This document shows, one piece after another, positions 38,683-53,600 of a stretch of 64,000 nucleotides of DNA. The position numbers and the translations under genes are program-made. Under the pieces are notes generated by a model. That model was not told the origin of the DNA, searched no databases, and saw only the letters and a program-made list of their open reading frames with translations. Source of the DNA: Diplonema japonicum (lineage: Eukaryota > Euglenozoa > Diplonemea > Diplonemida > Diplonemidae); assembly GCA_964019335.1 (NCBI GenBank), contig OZ025678.1, positions 310,001 through 374,000 on the forward strand. The letters are read 5' to 3'. Within the stretch, counting starts at the first letter, position 1; each line of letters begins with the position of its first letter.

Positions 38683-41600
38683 ATGGCGTTGAAGCGCACG
38701 AAGGCGTGCCAATGGCACTGCGAAGAGTGCAGAACGGTGAACCTGTCGTTCAGTCAGAACTGTGTGCAGTGCAGGGTCCCGAAACCGGGAGGCGAACCTA
38801 CAACGAGGGATCTCCTCAGACAGTCGGAGCTGCAAGAAAAACGGGTAGAAATGCTAGAAGCCATGTACAAGACACGTCCGGAAGGACCTCCTATAGAAGA
38901 TATTAGAAGAAGCCCGGTGCGGCGGACGACGCCGTCATCAGCATGGGTGGATGATCTTCTGTCGCCAAGAGGGATGCAAGGGGTGAAGGTGAAGAGGACG
39001 CCGTCTCCTGCACTGCTCCCAGCAGCTCACAACACTTTACTCGCGAATACCGTAGAGGAGATACGGAAGAGGCACCATGTGATGCCCACGTCAATGCCGC
39101 TCAGCTCACCAACTGCCTCTTCTCCTCCTGTCCCTACGGCGGTGTACCGCCCTCCTGTTGACCTTCTCCCTGATGTAGAGCTTAAGGCCTTGCTTACTGC
39201 AGAGTCTGAAGCCCGCCGCGACGCAGAGCGCCGCGCACGCGTTCTTGAGGAACGCCTCCTTGCATCTCGCCAACGCGTCACCGAGCTCACCGAAGACCTC
39301 AACGCCTTCGACCAGAACTCCAACAAGTGCGCAGAGCTCGAGGCCGCCGTCGCCTCGCAGCGTCTCACCCTCGACCAGAAGGAGCGTGAGCTCGACACCC
39401 TCCGGAAGCAGCTCGACTTCAGCACCAAAGACTACGAAAAACAACTTAAAGAAACCGACAAACTCGAAGCGAAAGTGCGGCAACTCGGCCTCGAGTCTGT
39501 CGCCAACAGGGGCAACGACACCGCCCTCGTGGAAAAGGACGCGCAAATAGAAAAGCTAAGGGAACTGGTTGTTTCTCTCGAAACACAGTTGCAAAGCAAA
39601 GAGAAAGAGGTCCAAAATTTAGCGGGGCGGGACGAAGGGGTCCCGTTCTCGGAGTACAGCAACTTGCAGAAGATGCTGCAGCAGGTGGAGAACGAGTCGG
39701 GGGAGAAAAGCAACGCGATTGAAATCATGACGGAGAAGTTGAAGAAGCAAAAGGAACTCCTGGTGGAGATGCAAGAAAGGTTTGGTGAAAAGGAACAAGA
39801 GATCAGCCTGAAGGAGTCTGCCAACGGCGAGCTGCGCAACTACGCAGCTGGCCTCGAGCACGAAGTGCGAATCATCAGTGAAGACAACGCAGCACTGCGC
39901 AAGATTAAAGACGAGCACAAAGCAGACCTGAACGACGCACAAAACAAGCTCGCGAAGAACGAGAGCATGTTCAAAGAGCAGCAACTTTCCGCTGAGATGC
40001 AGAACGATGCACGCGATGCCGATGCACGACAGCAGCTCAAAGAAAAGGACACTCTTCAAGAGCAACTCTCCACTGCCATCTCCGACAAGCAGTCTCAAGA
40101 CGCTCTCATTCATCAGAAAGACAATGACCTTTCAGTTCTGCAAGACAAAGTGACTTCGATAGAGCAGCAACTCAAGAAGGCTTCCGATGCAGTATCCGCC
40201 AAAGAGCAGGAAATATCGCTGCTGCAATTGGAAGCTCAAGGAAAGGACGCAGCCGTGCAGAACACAGAGCAGAAGCTTGAAGATGCAGAAAAGAAGGTCA
40301 CGTTGCTGACATCACGGCTGGAAGACACCGTTGAACGGAAAATAGAGAGCGAACTTGTGAAGGATCAGAAATCTGAAGAATTAGAGACTATGGCGGCAAA
40401 CGTAGCTGAGTTAGAGGAAGAACTTGCTGCGTGTCGTGAGGCAAGCAGGCAAGCGGCCAACGGGGCTGCAAGTGTCTTGCAGAACTTGGAAGAGCTGAAG
40501 CGAAATGAGATCGAGGCCGAGGCTGCTGACTCACCGCATCCTACACCACCTGAGCAGATGTCCATCACAGACCTCCAGGGCGTGTGGCGGGCTAGGGACG
40601 GGCAGTACGTGACCATCGAAGGCAAGACCGTGAAGTTCGGAGAGACGAAGGAGGTCTTCGAGCTTAAAGACTCGGAGTGGGTGTCGTTCCTGGGTTGCAG
40701 ACCTGTACCCAAGGCGGAGAATGGCACAGTAATATGCTGGAGTGACAACGATGTGTGGGTAAGGCCCAGCACTGCCGAGAAGGTGAAGAGTACTGAAGGC
40801 ACGCAGACTGATGTGTCGTACGCTCTACTTGCGCAGCAGTTGCAAGAACCTGAGATGCGATCTGAGATTCAGAATGAGGAACAGCAAGCGTGGTCGAAGC
40901 TGCTCTCGGCCAATAAGACAGCCCAGACAAGCCTCATGCAACTGCAGCTAAACGAAACAGCAAGATCTGCTGCAACCCTGCCCATCGTAGAGCAGTCCTT
41001 GAAAAACTCGCAAGAAACTGTCCGTGACCTGGCCGATGCCTTAAAGGTGGAAGAAGAGAAGCGTAAAGAACTGCAGGATACGGTCGATGCCCTGAAGGAC
41101 GAAGTGCCCTCTGACAAACAGCGTGAGGCAGAGCTCATCACGGAAATAGAACAAGTTAAGCGTGGTGCCGCTGAGGCTGCAGAGGTATGACTCAAGCTCT
41201 TTATCCACAATGCGCAGGAAATCACGTCTCTTCGGGCTCAGCTGCATGAAACCCTGAAGGAGATGCACAAAGCGAAGTCCGAAGTTGACAGCAGAGACAC
41301 CGACCTCGATGCACTTCTTTCGGAGAACGAGATGCTGAAGAGGAAATTAGACATACCGGAGGTGCGCAATGGTACATTTTTTTAAGCATAACCAAACCCC
41401 AATAGGCGCCTCGTCTCGTATCATCAACAGGAAGTAGCTCATCGCACGACGCACCTGCGGATGATGAACCTGCACAAGTCGAGCCTAAGACGCCTGTGCG
41501 AAGCTTAGAAGTTCAAGTGTCGTCACCTACGAACACTGCAGGGACGCAGGTCGACATCCAGGGGCCCGGTGTTGCATCGCCCACCAGCACAGCAGCCACG

Positions 41601-44600
41601 CAGGCTGGAACATTTGGTGAGACCACCGACGCTTCGATTCAGGTGGCAGCTTCTGATTCTGTGGCGCACCCGGTTACATCTCCTACAGCTACAGCGGCTA
41701 CGCAAGCTTTTGAGGCTGAGTCGGCCAATGCTTCCACTGAAACCTTTCCTGCAGAGACTTCAGACGTTGCCACCCAGGAAGGCTCTGTGGTACCGCCCAT
41801 TACAACAGCACTTGTTGACGTGGCCGTACAGGAGCACCCCGAAACATGTGTATTCTTGCAGCAAACTGATGAGCCACTCCTTCGTGACGCTGATACACAG
41901 GCCGTCCCTGCGACAGCAACTGCTGCTCTGCAAGTAGATGCCGACAAAGTGGACATCACTACCAATGGCACTCAGACGGGAAGCATCGAGTTGACGCATG
42001 AGGTGGGTGTCCAGGAGGAACCTGTGATGGAGGCACAAGGTCAGCAAACGGCCGTCGAAGTGCAAAGTACTGAACAGCAGACAGACGAAAGTGCTGACAA
42101 AGACCACAAAGACGCTGGTGTGCAGGAAGTCCCCCTGACGCGTGTGAAGCTTCTGCAGACAGAAGAAACTGAAATGCATGCTAAAACCATACAGACAGAG
42201 GCACCCAAACTCGTGTCCACCCTGTCACAAGCATCTGAGGACATGGCAACAGCGACAGTGCAGACGGAGGACTGGGGGGTGTCGAGGGATGCTTACGAAA
42301 AGTTGGAGAATGACCTAAAGCAAGCCTACGATGAGATCCAACGGTTGTCGCATGCCATAGCAGCTGGTATTGAAGCGGACAGCAACGAGATCGTCGTTTC
42401 GCGTGCAGAAGGCCTGAACGAAAGGCTCCAGACATTGCTGCAGGACTCGTCGGCTTCACAAGACGAGATCGACGCATGCATCAAAGAAGCGGAGGAGGAG
42501 CTGGGAAGCCTGACGACACTTGTGGGACCCGCCTCTGAGGTTGAGCGGTTGAAGAAACAGCTTGCTGGTCAGAAAAAAGGCCGCGCGGAGCTTGAGGGCA
42601 ACATGGCCGCACTAAGGACTCAGATACTCGAGAAGGATGCAGCCACGAGAACACTCAAGGCAGAGAACGAAAGCCTGTTGCAAAAATTAAGTGACAACAA
42701 CGAACAACTGGAGTCTCTGCACAACATTAATGCAGAGCTGCGTGCTAAGATGGACAGTGTGGGCATGCAGTCATCTACAAGCAGCTCATCGACGGAAGGC
42801 AAGCACAGAGCGCATGAAGGGCTTTTAAGGCTTGAAATGCAGAACTCAGAGCTTAATGCTGATCTTTCAGCTGCCCAGTCCAGGATCGCAGCACTCGAAG
42901 CTGCCCTAGATGCAACCTATAACATACAAGACCCCGGCCAGCAGGTAGAGGAGGAAACCCCTTCCGTCGTCAAGGGACGCGAACTGGTAACTGCTGTGTA
43001 CAAACCAGGGAGCCAGGCCTTCGGGGAGCTGAAAGCCATGATGCAGGAGGCTTCGCATGCCGTGCTATTCGAGATCGAAGAGCAGCGAAAAGAAAGGGAA
43101 AAGGAGATGATGCTGAAGATCAAAGAGCTTTCGGAGAGCCAAAGCAGCGAGGATGCCGCTGCGCAGATTGGTGCCGTGCTGCAGAGCGTAGAAGAGCCCG
43201 GCAACCTACACGTGAAGGAGAGGCTCGATATCATTCTTAAGCAGCAGGCAGAGCTAGGTAAGAACCAAGATGCGTTAAGATCACTGCTGATGCAGCCTAG
43301 TACATCTCGTCGCAGCAGCCTTTCTGAGAACACTGCGAAGCTCTTGCCGATTGTTACCGCATTGCAGTCTTCGCTTCAGAGTTTGGCTGACACCGGGGAC
43401 GCAAAACAGCGAGAAATAAGCACCACATTGACAGAGGTAAAGGACTTGCTTACAAGGGAACCACAGGACGATGAGGGTGTGGAGCTGCGCGAGACGGCTG
43501 TTGCAAGCTTGGTGAACAAGCTCAAAGACGTATTAAACAAAACAAGCGACCATGACGCTCAGCATGCTGCCGAGCACAGGGAGATACTCAGCGCGCTTGC
43601 ACAGCTTCAGAGCCAAATGCAACAGAGCAAGACGAGCGACAATGGTGATGTTGCTGCGAAGTTAAACATCATTGCCGACAAACTTAACGAGAGCGGTGCG
43701 CAATCTGAGCCGGTTCAGCACTTCCTTGCCACACGCGACGAGACATCGACACAAGCTTTTGATTCCGCTGTCGACTTGCTGCAAGAGCTGCAGGCTGGCA
43801 TCTTGCAGTCGCATAGTGCTGTGCCCGTCGCTGAGAAGCTCGACGAACTTGCTGTCGCGATACAAACAGACACTGCTGCGAAGAACGAGCTGCATTCGAG
43901 ACTTGCTTCTGTGGAACATGCACTTGATATGGCTCAGCTACAGTCATCTTCGACTAGCCAAATGCCTGACTGGGCATCCGACTTGCTGCGAGAGATCAGA
44001 GGTGGTGCTGTCTCATCTGCGCCTTCTCCAGAAGAGATCCAGGCGATTACAGAGAAGCGCAAGCAGCAAGCCGTTACTGAGATAGCCGACCAGAGTTTGG
44101 AGCTGCTCCAAGCAAAGGTTGCTTCGATGGGGGAGCAACTTGCAGCTGGTGAATTGCGTGAGTGGGAAAAGAACAGTGTGACGAACAGTTTACTTGAGGA
44201 GAACAAAAAGATGAAGGAAGACCTGAGAAACACCTGCGACATCAACCTCTTGACGCAGGCCCACCAAGATCTTGCGGTTGCAAAGATGGCACTCGCTCGC
44301 AATGAGGCATCAGACGATGGCTCGGTAGCTGATGCGCTAGCAAGGCTAAGAGATGCCGAAACGCATATCGCGGGGTTATCACAAGACTTAGAGTTGAGCC
44401 ACAGGTCGTCCAAACACTGGGAAAGCACTGCGAAGGACTATTTAGCTGAGCTCCAGTCCAAGGCGAGGGAGTTGAACGAAGTGAAGCTGAGATTAGAGAC
44501 GGCAGAGGCTGGGAGTGAGGACACTTTCCAAGCAAACAGAACAAACAGCGTGTTCAGCAGCCGAAGAGGATCGGGTCAGCTTGGGGAAGATCTGCCTAGT

Positions 44601-47600
44601 GTTAGCTCAGCTGTAGAGTTCGACGAGGAAGTCTCCAAGATCACGGCCGTAGGCACGCCTGCTGAAGGGCCTGTGTACGCAGGCACGGTGTCACCCAGCT
44701 CCGAGGTGCCAATAAAGAAGACGCGAAGCATCAGAAGTACCGGCAGCGGCTCCGCGCATCGCAGGCGGTCTTCTTACTCCGAGTCCTCCGGCATGCAAGA
44801 GCGCACTTGCAGTTCATGCGGAAAGAAGTACGTAACAGGAAAGCTCGACCGCACCGTGTGCAAGGACTGCTTCAGGCAAAACTCTCCTATCGCAGGCCAA
44901 TCGCCCACCACGCAGTCGACGCCTCCACTGCCAGCACTGCCCCCCGAGTCCCCAAAGAAGAAAAAGAAAGCTAAGGAGCCGAAAATGACGGACCAGCTCA
45001 GGCAGCATCTGAGAGACCTTGGGCTCGCTGTGACTAGCGAGAAGGAAATAAAATCTCGACCCGGTGTTACACAAGAAGAAATAGCTCAAGCTGAGGAAAG
45101 GAGACAGCAAGAGGCGAAAGCTGTAATGGCCCTAACTCCTGACAAGACGGGCAGCTTGGCTGTCTTAATGAGCAAAACCTCACTAGGAGTACCGGGGGCA
45201 AGCGACCCCCTTACGTCCAGCCTGCGCAGGGTGACTTTCAAGGACGATCCTTCAAAAACCATCGAGCAACTACAGGAGAGGGTCGATGCCTTGGAACACC
45301 AAATCGTGAGGCAAAAGCCATCCCAGGAAGAGGAGACGCATTTGGACAAGCCAAGCATGCTGCTCGAACGCAGGAAAGAGAAACAGGCGCAGGAAGCCGC
45401 ACAGCAGCAGCCGTCAGAACTACAGAAAGAGGTTTCTGCACTGCAAGAAGTGACACGCAAGCATGAAAATGAGATGCGCAGGCTGATCGAAGATGTCGGA
45501 CGCGAGATGCAGAAGACGCAGGACCTCGAAAGGCGCCCTACCTCTTTGGATGACCTTCGCGAAGCATTGGAAGTGGAGCTCAAACAATTGCAGCGACTCA
45601 ACAGTGAGGCGTTGGTTCTGAGACATGAACACAGCAGGCTAGCAGCTGAGGTGGAGGAGGATGTCGTAGCCCCGCAGTTGGACCCTGAGAAGGAGACCTT
45701 TATGGTTGCCGCGAAGTCACCAGACCTTCAGCTTCTTACGCAACAAGCGTGCTTGGACGGGCATGTCACAGCCGACACAGTGGAAAAGAGTGACCCCGTT
45801 CCTGAGAACCCTCCGTCCACAAGCAAGTCGGATTTGGAGTGGAAACTGCTCCAGTTGCACGAAGTCGACGTCGTACGTACGAAAGAGATGCGGAAGCTCA
45901 GCGACGAGCTCGCGGCACTCAAAGCACGCAACAAGGAGATCGAGGTGGCCGCAGAGAACATCGACAAAGACGAGCACCAGATACTGCTTGTTGAAAGGAC
46001 GCAACTGACAGCAAACGTCGAAAAGCTTACCAACGAAATAGAGGCACTGAAGAACCAGAATGACACTCTGAAAATGAAGCAGTCGCCACGAGGCAACAAG
46101 CCTGCTGAAGGCCCTGCAGCTCAGGTGTCGACGTCCTTACCGTCGATTTTAATTGCAGGCAAAGCCGATCGCAGAACTGACTCAGGCTTTGTAGCTTTCC
46201 AGGTGGAGAAGCCTGCTGAGACGCTGGATTCTTCGCAGAGGCAGATGCGCTTATCTGTGACACACCAAAAACTGCAACAGATCATGTATGAGCCTGAGAG
46301 CGAAAGGAAGAGGTCCCGCGCTTTAGAAGAAGCGTTGAAGGAAGAGGTAACGGAACTGACTGTCAAGCTCGATGCTGCCGAGCAAAAGGTCGATAACCTC
46401 ATTCAGTTGGTGGAGACAAGGGAACTCACCATACAGCAACTTGAAAGTACGATACAACAACTTGAAGCCGAGCAAGTAGAACTGCCTGAAGATAGCTCCG
46501 AAGAGTCATTGAAGATGCACAGGCAGACAGCTGCATTATCAGTGAGCCTTAGAGTGGTGGACTCTTCTGATTCGCTTCTGGAGAAGGACCAGGTGCTCAC
46601 CAACGACCTGATCACGCTGACAAAGAAGGTGTCCACGCAACCTTCCGACTCAGACGAGATCAACCTACTAGTAGAGAAGGCGATGGACTCGAAGACGGAG
46701 CTGTCAAAACACACGGAGGCACTTCGGAAGGCGGACCTTGAGAAGATGCAAGAGCTTGAAAGCGAGATCACGGTGCTGAAGTCCAAACTGTACAGAAGAA
46801 CAAGCGCTTCGCAACGTGGCTCAAAGAGCAGTGATTTGCTAGAGTTCCTCAGCAAACCAGAAAAGGGGAGCAAGAAGGACAGTTCTACACCTAACACGCC
46901 ACCTCTGCTGATGGTTCGCACCCCTGAGACCTGGAGCGACCTTAGTGCCAGCCATAAATCTCATATCAGCGTCACGAAGCTGGATCCGATCTTGGACATG
47001 GATGCGGGCGAGGGTGGTACATCAGACAAGCAAACGTCTGGTGGTCACTCAGACGAAGATGTGCCCCATTCTGTGTCTACGCAGAATCTTGGCTTCGAGA
47101 TCATGCTGGAAAAGGTGCAACAGGGCGAGGACGAGCCTTTGCAGGTCACCCTGATGAAACTGACTGAGTCTAAAGACAAACTTGCGTCGGAACACCAGAA
47201 CTTACTGCAGCAGACCATGTCCGACAAGGAGTCGTACGATGCGAGATGTGAGGAACTGGAAACTGCACTCGAAGTGCTGCAGGCCAAGAACAAGGGTCAT
47301 GAGACGGAAAGCGAGACCCAAGCAGAGCGCATCAGAAAGCTCAACAACGAGCTGTCTGCGTGCAAAGAGCAACTCTTACTTGCAGATGCCAGGAACCTAA
47401 TCCTCTCAAACATGCAGGAACCCAAAACGCCGCGAGTCAAGCAGGACGCCACGGACCCGATGGCTAGCGATGTTCAACATGCGGACTTCAGTCAGTTGCT
47501 GGCACAGTTTGGATTGTCTGATGAGAAGACTCCTGAGAAGGACTCGCCTGCAGAAGAGGAGACCCTTGAGGAGTGCAAGAAAAGGGCAAAGCAGTTGGAG

Positions 47601-50600
47601 ACAGAGCTAAAAAAAGTGAAAGACGCCTCTGCCGTGTTGGAAATCGCGCGTGTGAACGAGAAGCAAGACGTGGAAGAAAAGCTCCAGATACTCGAGCAGC
47701 AAGTCTCCAACACCAACAGTGTGCTGGATGCAGAGACGAAAGCGCTCCAAGAGAAATTGCAGCTGCAGGAGGACGAACTTCAGGAAGCACAGCAGGTGAT
47801 TGATATGCTGCACAAGCAGCGTGCTGAACGCGATGCTGCTTTGGGTGCTATGGAGGGCAAGGTCCTGGAGTCCGAGGCAGAGGCAGGCACGCTGACCGAC
47901 TATATTGCCAACCGGCAGAGCGATCACGACCAATTGGCTGGAAAGATAAGTGAGCTTGAAGCCGAGAACACTTCCCTCACAACTAGATGTCGCGAGGCGG
48001 AGGATCAATATGACGATGCAGCAGAGAAGTGCAAAACCTTGACAAATGAGCTGGAGATCCTGAAAGTCAGCCAGGTTCCTCAGGAAGACCGAACCGAGAA
48101 CGAGGATTCACTGAAGGAAATGGAAGAAGAGCTGCAGCTGGCGAAGCAGAAGTTAGTTGAGGTGCAAAAAGAGAGTGAAAAGAAGGCCGGTGAACATACA
48201 GCCCTGAAGGCTCGGTTGGAGCTTTCCGAAGCCAGGAACCTAATCAAAGACAATGTAGAAGGCACTGTGCTGACTCCCCTCACCCCGGGGCAGGGGACAG
48301 GTTTCGGTGCGTCGCAGTTTATACAAGGTGAGGACCTTGGCCCGTTGCTGCAGAGGTTTGGGTTGCTCGAAGGCAAGCTTGAGGAGAGCAAACACAAGGT
48401 GAAAGAGTTGACAGAAGAACGTAGCGTGCTAGAGGAACAGCTGCAGACTACTCAAAAAGACTTGAAAAAGGAACGTGACTACAAGTTTGACCAGTCTGTC
48501 GCGTCAGCATCAGTAGCTGTCAGCACAGAGGGCTTCTTTGAGCTGCAAAAGAACGACGATGACATCATATCCATTGTGTCACCGAAGACCGTGTCTGGGG
48601 GTACCTTCGATGACTACCCGAAGTTGTCGCCAAGGGAAGACCTCTTGGCATCTGAACTGGATGCTGCTCATCAAGCTGCTTTAGAAATAAAGTCTAGACT
48701 CGACGAACTCGAGCAAGAACTTGCCACGTGCCAAAGCCAGAAAGAATCCCTTGAGGAACGCGCTTCGATCCTCCAGTCTGTATCTGATGCGCGTGAGATG
48801 GAAAACGAGGCCCAGGTAGAGCGCATCGCAAAGCTCAACGCAGAGCTGTCCGCGTGCAAAGAGCAGCTGTCCCTGGCAGATGCCAGAAGCCTTCTGGCGA
48901 ATGTGTCAAAGGAACCTGATACACCACGGGACAGGCACGGCATTGGCGGCGACCCCATGGCCTCCGCCGTACAGCACGCAGACTTCGGTCCTTTGTTGGC
49001 ACAGTTCGACTTCGACGAGTCCCGCTCAGGATCAACGGTGGGCGAAAAGCAAAAACTACAAGCCGCTGAGAAAAAAATCAGTGACTTGGAAGAAGAACTA
49101 GTATCCCTAAAACAAGCCGCTGAGAAGGAAGCATCCATGGCAGAGAAGCTTTCTGCTGCAGAAATAGAAGTTGCACGGCTGACCGAGGAACTTCATGATC
49201 GCGAGATCCAGGAGCAGTCGACGCTCTCCGGCGAGCAGATCGACATCGCCCTCGATGAGTCCACCCTGTCCTTGGGCAGTACCGTGCAGGAGGCCAAGCG
49301 TGAGGAGCTCGTCGTTTTGGTCCAGCAGTTCAACTCCCAGAAAGATCTACTCACAGCTTCGCACGTATCGGAGGTCGAAACCCTTCGTTCTGAGATCGCG
49401 GATCTACAACAGGAGCTCTCGCTGCTAAAGGAGGGCAAACCCGTTGTCGACTTCATGACGGACAAGCTGAGCAAAATGGAGTCAGCAGCCAAGGCAGCAG
49501 AGAGCCGTGCTGACAGCCTCTCTGGTGTTAACGACAAGCTGAACGAAGCAAACAGGGCACTGTCGAGTGAGCTAGAAGAACTGCGCCGAGACATTTCCGC
49601 ATCGCCACCTAGAACTGAACCCGATGAACACCTGCGTGAGCAGATCCAGCAACAAGCAGCAGAGCTGGACGCGGCAGAGGCTGTAATCAAGGAACTAGAA
49701 GAGCGTCTCGAGAACAAGACTGAGGAGCTTTCGGTCAGCACTATGAAAGTACAGGAAGAAGAAATTGCCACGCTGCAGCAAAAGGTCAAAGAGCTCGAGG
49801 AAGAGGCCACGGCAACACGTGGCGGTGCAGCACACGAGCAAGATGAGACGATTATAGAACTGACCAACGAGATCCGACAGCTTCGTGAGAAAACAGAGTC
49901 TCTAGCCTCTGAGAAGGAAGCACTTGAAAAGAAGGTAGCTGAGTTGTATGATGACCTGAAAAAGCAACAGGCGATGAAACACTCTGACGATTCGTCATCA
50001 TCTTCAAGTGATGCCGACGACAAGCCTGAGGACAGGGTCCGTGTCTTGGAGGGTGAGATTGCTTCTTTGAAAGAACAGCTTTCAGCAACAGAACCTTCAC
50101 AGCCTGCAGAGTCGTCAGAGAATGTACAGCAGCTTGAGGATGAGGTAGCTTCTTTGAAAGAACAACTCGATGACAGCACAGCGGCTGTCCAGTCTCTTCG
50201 GGAGGAGCGCGAATCGGCCCTGAAGTCAGCACAGTATGACGCAGAACAGAAGGCACAGCAGTTGGAACGCGAGGTCATTTTGTTGAGAGAGCAGCTCGAT
50301 GCCAACATGGATACGGTCAAGCCTTTGCAAGACACTTCCGAGTCACTAGCTGACAAGGAAGCGCTTGAGAAAAAGGTGGCTGAACTGACAGATGAACTGA
50401 GGAAGTTTCAGCAAGAAGCAAAGCAATCCATCGATTCGTCATCGTCTTCAAGTGATGCTGACGACAAGCCTGAGGACAGGGCCCGTGTCTTGGAGGGCGA
50501 GATTTCTTCTTTGAGGGAACAACTTTCAGCAACAGAAGCAAATCTGGCAGAGTCGTCAGAGAATGTACAGCAGCAGGATGAAGTGGCTTCTTTGAAAGGA

Positions 50601-53600
50601 CAACTTGCAGCAACGGAACCAAAACTGGCAGAGTCGTCTGAGAAGGTACAGAAGCTTGAGAAGGAGGTGGCTTTTTTGAAGCAACAACTACATGATAGCA
50701 CAGCGGCTATGCAGCCTCTTCGACTCTTGCAGTCTCTTCGGGAGGAGCATGAGTCGGCTCTGGAGGCCAAGGAGCAGCTTGAAGACGAAGTTGCCTCATT
50801 GAGGGAACATCATAAAAGCGAAATAGACACACTGCAACAAAAGGTCAAAGAGCTAGAAGAGGAGGTGGCGGGGCATGACGAAGTGGCACGCGAAAAGGAT
50901 GCAACAACGAATGAACTGACCCACGAGCTCCGGCAGCTTCGTGAAAAAACAGAGTCGTTGGCTACTGAGAAGGAAGCACTTGAAAATAAATTGAAGCAAC
51001 AGGAAAATACATCGTCTTCTTCAAGTGATGCTGACAAGCCTGAGGGTGGAGTGGCGGATGACGTTACAAGAGAGCTCAGCGAGCTTGAAGCCATTAATGC
51101 GATGCTGCATCAAAAGCTAGACAAGCAGGCAGGGGAACTCGAAGAATGCCGCGAGGAGCTAGAGGCCATGAAGCGGAAGGACGAAGCACCAAGCGAAGGA
51201 AAGCCTGAACTGGAAGAGCTGTTAGAAACGCTTCGGGGCAAAGAGCACCATATCGAAACGCTGGAAGACAAGCTGCTGAAGCGCAATGCTTCGCTTCAGA
51301 AGCTGAAAGCAAAGCTTGATTTGGATGAAATCTCGAGTGACAGTGGGTCAGAAGAAGCACAAAAGCAGCCTAGCACACCAACTGAGACCTCTGCATTGCA
51401 AGAGCAGATTGAGGAGCTTCATACGCAGCTGCGCGAAGCGGAGGAGAAGGCAAGGGAGGTCAAGGGGTTGCGCGAAGCTAACGAAACATTGCATGCAGTG
51501 AAGGAGGACCTCATGGAGAAGCTCTACCGGCAGGACGAGGAGACAGCAACCACGATGCGTTCCCTCGAGGAGAAGGCCAACACGGCACAGGCAGAGCTTG
51601 AAGCCTTGCAACAGGAGCCGCAGTCTGACACGGCCGACAGGCGTGTGGAACTCGAAGCCCTCCGCAAAGCCAAACGCAACCTTGAAGACGAGGTGAAGAA
51701 CTTGCGAGCTGCATCTGTTGAAGCCCAGCACGGCGCAGACGAGGACACGGTCGACAGTCTAGAGCAGCAAGTCGCCAAATTGGCACAGGAGCTGGAAGCA
51801 TCATCAGAAGTGATAGCAGAACTTGAAAACAAGCTTGCGACAGTAGAGGGTAGCGGTCATGATCAGCAACTCCAAGATGAAATTTCTTCTCTTACTGAGG
51901 AGCTAGCTGACGCGAAGTTGCGACCCTCAAAGGAAGAGTTCAGCACACTACAACAGAAGGTCAAGGAACTTGAGGAAGAGGTGGCAGCACGTGACCAAGC
52001 AGCACGCGAGCAAGATGAGACGATTATAGAACTGACCAACGAGATCCGACAGCTTCGTGAGAAAACAGAGTCTCTGGCCTCTGAGAAGGAAGCACTTGAA
52101 AGGAAGGTAGCTGACCTGAGCAAACAGGATACGAAACACTCTGACGATGGTTCATCATCTTCAAGTGATGCTGACGACAAGCCTGAGGACAGGGCCCGCG
52201 TCTTGGAGGGCGAGATTTCTTCTTTGAAAGCAACAGAATCTTCACTAGCTACAGAGTCTGAGAAGGTACAGCAGCTCGAGGACGAAGTAGCTTCTCTGAA
52301 GGAACAACTCGATGCCAATACAGAAGTAAGTGCAAAGGCGCAGCAACTTGAGGATGAGGTTGCCGCTTTAAAAGATGAGCTTAAGGTTAGTGCCGAGCAG
52401 GTACAATCAATGGAGGCGGAGACCACTTCTCTCAAAGAATTACAGCAAGATAGCACTAAACAGGCAGAAGAGAAAGCACAGCAGCTCGAAGACGAGATCC
52501 GTACTCTCAAGCAGCAACACGAAAGCGCAGCAGTAGCGCAGCAAGACGATATCACAGCATTGAGAGATGAGATCTCGGCCAGCACGGAAGCAATGCAGTC
52601 CTTAAAAGAAGAAGTTGCCACAGCGCAGGCGAAGGCAAAAGAGCTTGAGGAAGAGGAGGCAGCACGTGACGAGGCAGCAACCAAGCAAGATGAAACAATT
52701 TCTGAATTGACCAACGAGCTCCTACAGCTTCGTGAGAAAACAGAGTCTCTGGCCGCTGAGAAGGAAGCACTTGAAGGGAAGATAGCTGACTTGACGGGTG
52801 ATCTGGAGAAGCAACAGAGTGTGAAGCACTCTGACGATGGGTCTTCAAGTGATACTGACGACAAGCCTGAGGACAGGGCCCGTGTCTTGGAGGGCGAGGT
52901 TTCTTCTTTGAGGGAACAGCTTTCAGCAACAGAAGCAAAGCTGGCAGAGTCGTCAGAGAATGTACAGCAGCTTGAGGATGAGGTGGTTTCTTTGAAGGAA
53001 CAACTCGATGACAGCACAGCGGCTGTGCAACTTCTTCGAGAAGAGCTTGCGGCCCTTCAGCGTGAGTCCGAGAGAACGTCGCAAGCAAACGAGGCTGCTG
53101 AGCAGGCAGGAGATAAAGTGAAGGAGCTTGAAAAAGAGATTGTTGCACTAAAAGCTGAACTTAGTGCCAATGCTGAACGAGTGAAACCCTTAGAGACAGA
53201 GATTGCTGCTCTGAAGAAAGTTCAAGACGAAGGCAGGGAAGCACTGGAGAAGAAGGTAGCTCACCTGACTGAGGAGTTGAGCAAGCAACAGGAGGCGAAG
53301 CACTCTGAAGATAAGTCATCGTCATCTTCAAGTGATGCTGACGACAAGCCTGAGGACAGGGTTCACGCCTTGGAGGGTGAGATTGCTTCTTTGAAAGAAC
53401 AACTTGCAACAACAGAACCTTCACAGCCCGCGGAGGCGTCAGAGAATGTACAACAGCTTGAGGATGAGGTGGCTTCATTGAAGGAACAACTCGATGCCAG
53501 CACAGCGGCTATGCAGTCTCTTCGGGAGGAACACGAATCGACAAGTCAGAATGCGGGACCGGCCCTGGAGGCACAGGAGTTGCAGCAGCTTCGCGAAGAA

